NCBI GenBank assembly: GCA_937923225.1
Contig: CALAKR010000293.1
Coordinates: 1-5,888, forward strand
Reading direction: 5' to 3'
Length of the DNA stretch: 5,888 nucleotides
Source of the DNA: an uncultured Aquabacterium sp.
Lineage (GTDB): Bacteria; Pseudomonadota; Gammaproteobacteria; Burkholderiales; Burkholderiaceae_C
Positions 1-4,285 of this stretch are shown piece after piece. Made by a program: the position numbers and the translations under genes. How positions within the stretch are numbered: the first letter of the stretch is position 1; every line of letters begins with the position of its first letter. The notes below the pieces were generated by a model. It saw only the letters and a list, made by a program, of their open reading frames with translations, searched no databases and was not told where the DNA came from.

Positions 1-1
1 T

Positions 2-17
2 AGTCCGCCCTGAACAA
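2..17. repeat. Left terminal inverted repeat of the IS
   Basis: AGTCCGCCCTGAACAA is the exact reverse complement of 1479-1494. Beyond 16 bp the match breaks down (T/C mismatch, then one match). The transposase stop codon (TAA, complement of 23-25) lies only five bases inside the repeat, which is typical of compact IS5-type elements. Confidence 0.85.
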
Positions 18-22
18 TTGCC

Positions 23-1374
23 TTACGCAGCAGCCATCGCAACCTGAGCGCGGTAGTCACTGGCCGAACGGTCCAGCCGAGCCAGGACGATATCCCGCAA
101 ATGAGCAATAAAAAACCGCAGCAGACTCAGCAGCAGGCGGATGTTGTGCCCGGCGCCACACAGCACGGCATGCAGCGCATCACCCAGCGCGCCCTTGAGC
201 GGATTGCGATCCAGCCTGCCGTCGCTCTTCATGTGCCCGATGCTCGGTTCGATGGCGCTGCGTCGTTTGATCATCGCCTTCATGGTGCGCGTCACGCCTC
301 GCCGCTGGCCTGATCTGAGGATCTGCACGCCCTCGACCACGGCGCCCTTGTAGCCCTTGTCCACCATCACCGTGCGCGGCCGTTGGTTGGCGAGGATGCC
401 CACCTGCTCAATGGTCTCCTCCAGCGTGTGCCCGTCGTACGGGTTGCCCGGCATGGAGCGCATGCCCACCACCAGGCCCTCTTTGAGCGTGGTGGCCAGC
501 GTGACCTTCACGCCAAACTCGTAGGGGTTGCGTGCCTTGCCTTTGGAGATGCATTCGACCTCGGGCGCGTGCAGGGCGTACAGCTTGTTCTTGTCTTTGG
601 CCTTTTGCGTGAGGATGCGGCCCACCCGCTGCAACAGGTCCTGGCCCTTGGTCTGCACCTGCTCAGGCAGCTTGGCCAGTTGGCGTTGCACATCGCGCTG
701 AACCCGACCCACTCGGGTACGCAGCGTCTTGATGGCCGCTCGCATGCGCTTGTACTGCTTTGCATGGGCGTAGCGGCCCACCTGCGTGGCCAGGCGCGGC
801 GCCTCGCGGTTGTAGTTCTGGCGCAAGCTCAAGCCGTTGTCCTGGGCAAACTTGACCATGTGTTGGCGGCTGCGCTCCAGCAAGCGGCTGTCCGTGGGAT
901 GGGCAATCGCCTTGGGCATCACCGTGGTGTCCACGATCACTTTGTCCAGGCTGGTGCGTTTGATCAGTCCAGCAGCCCTGGCCGCTTCAATGGTCACGGC
1001 CAGCAACAACTCAACGCCCTCTTCGCCAATGCGCTTGCGCCAGCGCGTCAGGCTCGACGGGTCCATGGGCAACTCGGTTTGCAGGTAGGTCTCGCCGGTG
1101 AAGAACTGCCAGTACGGGTTCTCCAGCCAGGTGTTGACCACCATCTCATCAGAAGCATCGTTGGCGTGCTGCAGGTACAGCAAGCCGGCCACCAGCCTAG
1201 GTGGCAATGCAGGCCGACCACGGCCTGAAGTGAAGTGGCCGGCGAAGCGCCGCTCAATCAACTCCCAGTCCATCAGCCCAGCCAAACGAATCAGCGGTGC
1301 TTCATGTTGAGCTGCTCATCCAGGCGAGGGCGGAACATCTCAGCGGTCTGGGCGGTGCGGGTGTGGGGTTTCAT
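23..1374 (-). pseudogene. IS5-family DDE transposase, disrupted by a frameshift near its 5' end
   Basis: Transposases of this group cut and rejoin their own element ends. The long open part (1285 to 23, 420 residues counted from a TTG) carries an N-terminal region that also reads 'LPPRLVAGLLYLQH', then the catalytic triad: D119 in 'VIVDTTVMP', D309 in 'VMVDKGYKG' and E346 in 'SAIEPSIGHMK'. Residues about 170-235 form a basic helical insertion. The family normally begins further upstream. In another frame, ATG at 1374 gives 27 residues starting MKPHTRTAQTAEMFRPRLDE and ending NMKHR at a TGA (1291-1293). Restoring one C in 'CACCGCTG' would read NMKHPLIRLAGLMDWEL and join both parts into about 450 residues. 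I infer a single-base deletion around 1295-1298. The 420-residue part might still be translated from TTG or the ATG at 1273, but no good ribosome site precedes them. A sequencing error remains possible. Confidence 0.85.
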
Positions 1375-1385
1375 GGGCTGCAGAA

Positions 1386-1428
1386 ATTTGCAAGAAAGCG
1401 CGGGGCGGATATTTGTTTCCTTGCAAAT
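1386..1428 (-). promoter_or_regulatory. Inverted repeat in the IS transposase leader
   Basis: ATTTGCAAG (1386-1394) and CTTGCAAAT (1420-1428) are perfect 9-bp inverted repeats separated by 25 bases, just upstream of the family-type ATG at 1374. They could form a hairpin in the transposase leader, which in many IS elements limits expression from outside promoters, or be a binding site. Function is inferred only from position and symmetry. No convincing -35/-10 pair was found for the transposase. Confidence 0.35.
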
Positions 1429-1478
1429 ATCACACCACACTTCAGCCGAAATCGCATTGCAGATCAATGGCTTGCGAG

Positions 1479-1494
1479 TTGTTCAGGGCGGACT
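1479..1494. repeat. Right terminal inverted repeat of the IS
   Basis: TTGTTCAGGGCGGACT pairs perfectly with the left end. This is the transposase-upstream end of the element. The bases immediately outside (TCTTAG) begin the island sequence leading into the winged-helix gene. Confidence 0.85.
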
Positions 1495-1514
1495 TCTTAG
1501 CAAAGAAGGCTGGG

Positions 1515-1543
1515 TTGCAGTCTGATCGGTTGAATGTTAAAGT
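1515..1543 (+). promoter_or_regulatory. Candidate promoter of the toxin-antitoxin-like pair
   Basis: TTGCAG (1515-1520) and TAAAGT (1538-1543) are spaced by 17 bases and lie 33-48 bases before the possible starts of the winged-helix gene. The -35 matches the sigma-70 consensus at only 3 of 6 positions and the -10 at 4 of 6, so this is a weak promoter by sequence. Its support comes from position between the IS end and the gene, and from overlap with the palindrome at 1539-1570. Confidence 0.3.
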
Positions 1544-1570
1544 TGCGCCTAAAGTTTTTGTTGCAACTTT
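1539..1570. promoter_or_regulatory. Palindromic operator candidate upstream of the winged-helix gene
   Basis: AAAGTTGC (1539-1546) and GCAACTTT (1563-1570) are perfect 8-bp inverted repeats with a 16-base spacer. The left arm overlaps the candidate -10 box, the right arm ends six bases before the first possible start codon, and a smaller palindrome GTTGCAAC sits at 1560-1567. AbiEi antitoxins are known to repress their own operon by binding inverted repeats, and the downstream protein has a winged-helix domain, so an autoregulatory operator is a reasonable inference. It could instead be a leader hairpin. Confidence 0.4.
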
Positions 1571-1575
1571 GATTT

Positions 1576-2652
1576 TTGTCTGGGGTCCTTGTGGGCAGCA
1601 CCTTCATCAGCAGGCAAACGGTTGATTCGCTGGGCTTGGACCTGGATGGGGCCTGGCGCGAATGGCATGCCGAAGTGCGTTGGAACGCCAGGAGCATCAG
1701 AGATGTTCGGGCGAACTTGTTGACATGTGCCTACTGGGCCGCACTGGATCCAACTGCTCAGGTCATATTGGCTCTGCCGGAGTGTCGTATCTCGGAAGAG
1801 CGGTTGCTGGCTGAGCAGTCCATGGTGCACAGCCTCATGCTGTCGCATGTCGCGGAGCGAATCCACTTGGTGTGGCAGGCAGACGGGAGCGCGCTGAGTA
1901 ACCTTCCGAAAGCGTTGCCGGCCGAAGGGCTTGCCTGGCTAGAGAGGTTGATCGCGCAAGAAGGGCCGCAGAGTGCCGCTGCGCGGCCAACGTCTACCAA
2001 GCATCTCGTGCTGGGCTGGCTATTTCTGTCCTGGTTACGGGGGGCTGGGTTTCAAGGCACGGATGCGTTGTGCGAAGCGATTGGAGCCAGCTATCCAACG
2101 GTGGCTGGGGTGATCAAGCCACTAGAAGCGGCTGGGCTGATTGCGCGAGGGCGCGGACGTTCCGTGGCGCTGAGCAGATTTCCGATGGAGGAATGGCGAC
2201 GCTGGCTGGTGGCCGGGGAATCAGCACGCAGGGCGGTCTATTTCAAGGACCAAAGTGGTCAGCCTAGATCTGTGTATGCCTTGGCGGATCGCTTCTTTGC
2301 ATTGAAGAAGACCAACATGGCCGTTGGCGGGGTGATGGGAGCGACGCATCACTATCCATCCTTGGACATCACGGCAGCACCGCGTCTGGATATCACCTTG
2401 TTGGTGGAGAAGGATGAGCCTGCGGATCTCAAGTTTGTTCGTCGAATGGACGCGGCATTGAAGCAGTGCGAGAGGGCGGACCCGGCGGCCAACCTGGTGA
2501 TTCATTTGCTGCCACGCAAAGAAGCTTGCTTTGACAGTGATGACCAGGGGCGATTGTGGGCAGACCCTGTAGAGTGCCTGGCAGACCTGCATGAAATGCG
2601 GCTTGATGTACAGGCAGATGACATGTTGCATGCATTGCTGCGGCAACGCTGA
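1576..2652 (+). CDS. AbiEi-like winged-helix protein, probable type IV antitoxin/autoregulator
   Basis: Up to 358 residues. Residues 1-120 form a mixed alpha/beta region ('AQVILALPEC', 'ERIHLVWQADG') that I do not recognise. Residues about 143-200 look like a winged helix-turn-helix: a helix 'TKHLVLGWLFLSWL', then 'GTDALCEAIGASYPTVAGVIKPLEAAGLIARGRG' (quoted in part), where the recognition helix follows 'ASYPTV' and the wing is 'GRGRSVALS'. The C-terminal part contains 'DQSGQPRSVYALADR', 'PRLDITLLV' and 'WADPVECLADLHEMRL', resembling AbiEi antitoxins, whose C-terminal half neutralises the partner toxin. Its position 14 bp before a nucleotidyltransferase-fold gene supports the pairing. The start is uncertain. 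TTG 1576 follows directly after an in-frame TGA (1570-1572) and has no ribosome site. GTG 1591, with TGGGGT four bases before it, gives 353 residues. The first in-frame ATG is about 80 codons in. Usual AbiEi proteins are shorter and have their winged helix near the N-terminus, so the long N-terminal region is unusual. A plain transcriptional regulator is the main alternative. Confidence 0.62.
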   Translation: MSGVLVGSTFISRQTVDSLGLDLDGAWREWHAEVRWNARSIRDVRANLLTCAYWAALDPTAQVILALPECRISEERLLAEQSMVHSLMLSHVAERIHLVWQADGSALSNLPKALPAEGLAWLERLIAQEGPQSAAARPTSTKHLVLGWLFLSWLRGAGFQGTDALCEAIGASYPTVAGVIKPLEAAGLIARGRGRSVALSRFPMEEWRRWLVAGESARRAVYFKDQSGQPRSVYALADRFFALKKTNMAVGGVMGATHHYPSLDITAAPRLDITLLVEKDEPADLKFVRRMDAALKQCERADPAANLVIHLLPRKEACFDSDDQGRLWADPVECLADLHEMRLDVQADDMLHALLRQR

Positions 2653-2656
2653 TATC

Positions 2657-2661
2657 AAGGA
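2657..2661 (+). promoter_or_regulatory. Ribosome binding site of the nucleotidyltransferase gene
   Basis: AAGGA lies five bases before ATG 2667 and fixes that start. It falls in the 14-bp gap after the upstream stop codon, so the two genes are almost certainly co-transcribed, and the second is served by a better ribosome site than the first. Confidence 0.6.
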
Positions 2662-2666
2662 TCGGT

Positions 2667-3578
2667 ATGGAGGCTTTACTTACCCCGGCGCAAGTGCTGC
2701 AGCAAGTGGCTGATGCGCTGCCGTCAGCCTGCAGGCGCAACGTCATCATCGGAGGCAGCCTGGCTGCAGGCTATTACTTCTTCGCCGATTCTGGCGAAGA
2801 GGCCATCCGAACGAAGGATGTTGACTGCTTGCTGGCGCCCTACGCAAGTGCGCTACCAGTGGCGCAGGATGTGGCGACCACATTGCTGTCGGCCGGATGG
2901 ACTTTGCCTGTCGAGGGCGCGTGGAGCCAGCCAGGGACGGCGCAGACACCGGACGGGGAACTGCCGCTCGTCAGGCTCTACCCGCCTGGCGATGAAAAGC
3001 AATGGTTCGCGGAGCTGCTCTCCACGCCAGCGGACAATCCGCAGAGCCGAACCGAGCGGCAGTTTCAACGTTTGAATACGCCACTTGGCCATTTTGCGCT
3101 TTGCTCATTCGGCTATCTTGGCGTGGTCGAAGTGGGGGCTGTTGAAACGCAGATGGGCTTGCGCATCGCTCACCCAGCCATGATGGCCTTGGCCAATCTC
3201 CTTCACCATCCAGAGATCGGGCAGGCCGTGATGAGCCAGCCCTTCAACCGGCGACCGATCAAGCGCGCTAACAAGGATCTAGGGCGCGTGCTGTCGATGG
3301 CCTACCTGAGCACGGAAAAAGACCGTGATGCGCTCGATGCATGGGTACCGATGTGGGTTCAAGCTTTCGAGCGTGTGCTGCCCCGTGAGCGTGACCACTT
3401 GCAGCCTACCGTTGGGCGCGGCCTGCGGGCTCTGCTGGGCAGTGAGGCCGATATGGAGGAAGCTTGGTTTACCTGCCAGCATGGACTGCTCAATTCGCGC
3501 AGGGTGACCATTGATCAACTCAAGGCCACGGGAGAGCGGGTCTTGGCCGAGGTTGTCGAGGTGTTTGAGGAGCTCTGA
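2667..3578 (+). CDS. Nucleotidyltransferase-fold protein, probable AbiEii-like toxin
   Basis: 303 residues from ATG with a good ribosome site. 'VIIGGSLAAGYYFF' (residues 27-39) provides the GGS signature of the polymerase-beta-like nucleotidyltransferase fold, and 'RTKDVDCLL' (48-56) supplies the paired acidic residues D51 and D53 that would bind metal. A possible third acidic position lies in 'VVEVGAVE' (153-160). 'GLRIAHPAMMALANLLHH' (164-181) and 'KRANKDLGRVLSMAYL' (199-214) match in character the 'KDL' helical motif of AbiEii-type and related nucleotidyltransferases. AbiEii toxins transfer nucleotides (GTP-dependent) to RNA targets and halt growth until countered by AbiEi. Directly following an AbiEi-like gene, it is best read as the toxin of a type IV-style phage-defence or island-maintenance module. 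A non-toxic nucleotidyltransferase of the same superfamily is possible, since sequence alone does not show the substrate. No membrane or signal segments are seen, so it should be cytoplasmic. Confidence 0.65.
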   Translation: MEALLTPAQVLQQVADALPSACRRNVIIGGSLAAGYYFFADSGEEAIRTKDVDCLLAPYASALPVAQDVATTLLSAGWTLPVEGAWSQPGTAQTPDGELPLVRLYPPGDEKQWFAELLSTPADNPQSRTERQFQRLNTPLGHFALCSFGYLGVVEVGAVETQMGLRIAHPAMMALANLLHHPEIGQAVMSQPFNRRPIKRANKDLGRVLSMAYLSTEKDRDALDAWVPMWVQAFERVLPRERDHLQPTVGRGLRALLGSEADMEEAWFTCQHGLLNSRRVTIDQLKATGERVLAEVVEVFEEL

Positions 3579-3580
3579 TC

Positions 3581-3601
3581 TCCGACACTTTTCCGACACT
3601 T
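3581..3601. repeat. Tandem direct repeats, candidate integrase arm-type sites
   Basis: TCCGACACTT occurs at 3581-3590 and again at 3592-3601, an 11-base period that places both on one face of the helix. They begin just after the stop codon of the nucleotidyltransferase gene and about 100 bases before the tRNA-derived junction. That is where accessory (arm) binding sites of a tyrosine integrase would sit. The role is inferred from position only; no integrase gene is in the window. Confidence 0.4.
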
Positions 3602-3602
3602 G

Positions 3603-3628
3603 CCCCGGTAAATATGGATATACTGGGG
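3603..3628 (+). terminator. Inverted repeat after the toxin-like gene, possible weak terminator
   Basis: CCCCGGTA (3603-3610) and TACTGGGG (3621-3628) pair at 7 of 8 positions around a 10-base AT-rich loop, 24 bases after the stop codon. There is no T-run after it, so intrinsic termination is doubtful. It may equally be a protein-binding site in the island's attachment region. Confidence 0.25.
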
Positions 3629-3648
3629 TGTCTGGAGTCAACCTAAGT

Positions 3649-3698
3649 GGTTGATTTTGCGAGGTTTTCAGTGTCCCTCGCAGTCGGTGAAGGGCGCT
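3649..3698. repeat. Island-end 50-bp direct repeat, copy 1
   Basis: Starts GGTTGATTTTGCGAGG and aligns without gaps to 3991-4040 with 8 mismatches (42 of 50 identical). Similarity stops at its right edge, exactly where the tRNA-Arg anticodon loop begins (3697). It therefore looks like the conserved terminal segment of an integrating element lying against its crossover point. Confidence 0.65.
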
Positions 3699-3741
3699 CC
3701 GAAGGCAGGGGTTGCTGGTTCGATCCCAGCCGGGCGCGCCA
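3697..3741 (+). other. 3' half of tRNA-Arg(CCG), attachment site at the island boundary
   Basis: The 45 bases fit the 3' half of a tRNA exactly: anticodon loop CTCCGAA (3697-3703, anticodon CCG), 3' anticodon strand GGCAG (3704-3708), five-base variable loop, T arm GCTGG-TTCGATC-CCAGC (3714-3730), acceptor strand CGGGCGC (3731-3737), G discriminator and encoded CCA (3739-3741). GGCAG and GGGCGCGCCA agree with what I recall of bacterial tRNA-Arg(CCG). The 5' half is missing: GGGCG precedes the loop instead of CTGCC, and no GCGCCCG acceptor strand lies upstream. Tyrosine integrases commonly recombine from the anticodon loop to the 3' end, leaving such a displaced fragment on the far side of the island. 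The polarity puts the island to the left and the chromosome to the right. It is not a functional tRNA gene. Confidence 0.78.
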
Positions 3742-3743
3742 CT

Positions 3744-3772
3744 CTGTGGCCTGGGCATGCAGCCCCCCACAG
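3744..3772 (+). other. Hairpin directly downstream of the tRNA 3' end
   Basis: CTGTGG (3744-3749) pairs with CCACAG (3767-3772), and inside it GGGC (3753-3756) pairs with GCCC (3762-3765) around the loop ATGCA, separated by a small 3/1 internal loop. Starting two bases after the encoded CCA, it could have been a 3' trailer structure of the original tRNA transcript. There is no T-run of its own. Confidence 0.4.
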
Positions 3773-3773
3773 C

Positions 3774-3802
3774 AAGCTCTGCAATTTATACACAGAGCTT
3801 TT
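3774..3802 (+). terminator. Probable former terminator of the tRNA-Arg gene
   Basis: AAGCTCTG (3774-3781) and CAGAGCTT (3793-3800) form a perfect 8-bp stem with an 11-base loop, and the right arm runs into TTTT (3799-3802). It lies 33 bases after the tRNA 3' end on the same strand, where a tRNA terminator is expected. The T-run is short, so strength is uncertain. A TTATACACA DnaA-box-like word lies in the loop and right arm (3786-3794) and is probably coincidental. Confidence 0.45.
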
Positions 3803-3990
3803 CCCCGGCAATTTCGACACTGGTTGTGACGGAGACGCCGGAGGTGCAGCGACGAGGCGGGAGCCTGAGGCTGCTCAAGCCGGGCGCAAGACGCTGAGTG
3901 ACCTGATCGGTCAGTACGTTCGCTGTCGAGGTGCTTGAGCAGGCACACGAGCGCGTTGCCTTGTCGAGGCAATTGATCAGCCGCATCACG
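3803..3990. other. Non-coding stretch between tRNA remnant and second repeat, possible gene debris
   Basis: No gene with convincing start, length and ribosome site is present. Two details stand out. TGACC-TGATC-GGTCA at 3899-3913 is a short palindrome. The 19-mer at 3924-3942 (TGTCGAGGTGCTTGAGCAG) matches 17 of 19 bases at the 3' end of the nucleotidyltransferase gene (3554-3572) in the same reading frame, giving 'VEVLEQ' against 'VEVFEE'. Open frame continues for only about 25 codons around it. This may be decayed coding sequence from an older related element, but the match is short enough to be chance. Confidence 0.35.
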
Positions 3991-4040
3991 GGTTGATTTC
4001 GCGAGGTCTTTGGTGTCGCTTGCAGTCCGTGAAGGACGCT
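3991..4040. repeat. Island-end 50-bp direct repeat, copy 2 (diverged)
   Basis: GGTTGATTTCGCGAGG and the following bases align without gaps to 3649-3698, 42 of 50 identical, 342 bases further right. Unlike copy 1 it is not followed by tRNA sequence but by GCCGCCCAGG. It lies on the presumed chromosomal side of the boundary, so it may be the remains of an earlier, related element at the same site. Confidence 0.6.
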
Positions 4041-4186
4041 GCCGCCCAGGTTAACCATCATGAAGCGTGGTCTGAAATCCTGTTGTTTTTAGGCAAGCAT
4101 CCTCGTGCTGCGCACGGTTTCCACCCTTTCGGGGGGGCTGCTCTTGCCGCCGAATTTCCTAGAATCCGCCCCACTACAAACGAGTG
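4041..4186 (+). other. Intergenic region upstream of the exported-protein gene
   Basis: No credible gene is seen here. A T-rich patch (4080-4092), the small hairpin GTGC-TGC-GCAC and a run of seven or eight G (4131 onward) are visible. TAGAAT at 4160-4165 resembles a -10 box (5 of 6 to consensus) and is well placed for a transcript including the hairpin at 4187-4231, but no -35 match is found at 16-18 bases upstream, so the promoter is only tentative. Confidence 0.3.
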
Positions 4187-4231
4187 GGAGGCCATCGGCG
4201 CGGAGCCGATGTGGCTTTGGCATGGGCCTCC
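4187..4231 (+). ncRNA. Structured 5' leader hairpin of the exported-protein gene
   Basis: An outer stem GGAGGCC (4187-4193) with GGCCTCC (4225-4231) directly abuts an inner stem ATCGGC (4194-4199)-GCGGA loop-GCCGAT (4205-4210), leaving a 14-base one-sided strand (4211-4224) that includes GTGGCTTTGG. Two perfect helices stacked without gaps in about 45 bases, 55 bases before the start codon, suggest a folded leader RNA. I do not recognise a known riboswitch class; the cyclic-di-GMP and glycine consensus elements are not visible. It might also act as a simple transcription or translation control hairpin. Confidence 0.35.
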
Positions 4232-4274
4232 TGCTTGTGAAGCACCGCGACGCATGATCGCGTGAATCAAATTC

Positions 4275-4281
4275 AGGGGGG
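4275..4281 (+). promoter_or_regulatory. Ribosome binding site of the exported-protein gene
   Basis: AGGGGGG ends four bases before ATG 4286. It is G-rich rather than canonical AGGAGG and slightly close, but it is the best site near the only ATG that gives a complete signal peptide. Confidence 0.45.
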
Positions 4282-4285
4282 CCTC

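Larger units (their letters stand above)
2..1494 (-). mobile_element. IS5-family insertion sequence, about 1.49 kb, with a frameshifted transposase
   Basis: The element is delimited by 16-bp perfect terminal inverted repeats at 2-17 and 1479-1494 and contains a single transposase gene transcribed leftwards. Length, one-ORF layout and a DDE transposase with a C-terminal E in an 'AIEPSIGHMK' context fit the IS5 family. About 100 bp of non-coding leader lies between the right repeat and the transposase start. Only one base of left flank is available (T at position 1; TCTTAG follows on the right), so neither the target-site duplication nor the exact outer boundary can be confirmed. The true ends could differ by a base or two. 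It sits directly upstream of the winged-helix gene and may have replaced that gene's original upstream region. I am confident it is an IS but cannot name the IS. Confidence 0.88.

Noticed and set aside
383..1228. A long plus-strand open frame of 281 codons across the IS
   Set aside because: It is antisense to the transposase, whose catalytic motifs are unambiguous. Long antisense frames are common in high-GC genes, and this one has no recognisable domain.
1495..1500. TCTTAG next to the right IS end as a target-site duplication
   Set aside because: Only one base of left flank is present in the window, so no duplication can be shown.
3279..3770. Minus-strand open frame of 163 codons containing 'GAPGWDRTSNPCLR'
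   Set aside because: It covers the tRNA remnant and the antisense of the nucleotidyltransferase gene. Peptides of this type are well-known false predictions arising from reading tRNA genes backwards.
3786..3794. TTATACACA, a perfect DnaA-box word
   Set aside because: It is single and isolated, and falls in the loop and stem of the terminator-like hairpin. An origin would need a cluster and an AT-rich unwinding region.
3651..3938. Plus-strand open frame of 95 codons across the repeat, tRNA half and hairpins
   Set aside because: It runs through a tRNA-derived segment and two RNA hairpins and has no ribosome site or recognisable domain.
3643..3972. Minus-strand open frame with 'ARLGSNQQPLPSE'
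   Set aside because: Again a reverse reading through the tRNA T arm, a familiar spurious product, with no ribosome site or domain.
4060..4092. Tiny open frame MKRGLKSCCF
   Set aside because: Ten codons without a proper ribosome site and with no attenuator structure directly behind it. It does not qualify as a leader peptide on this evidence.
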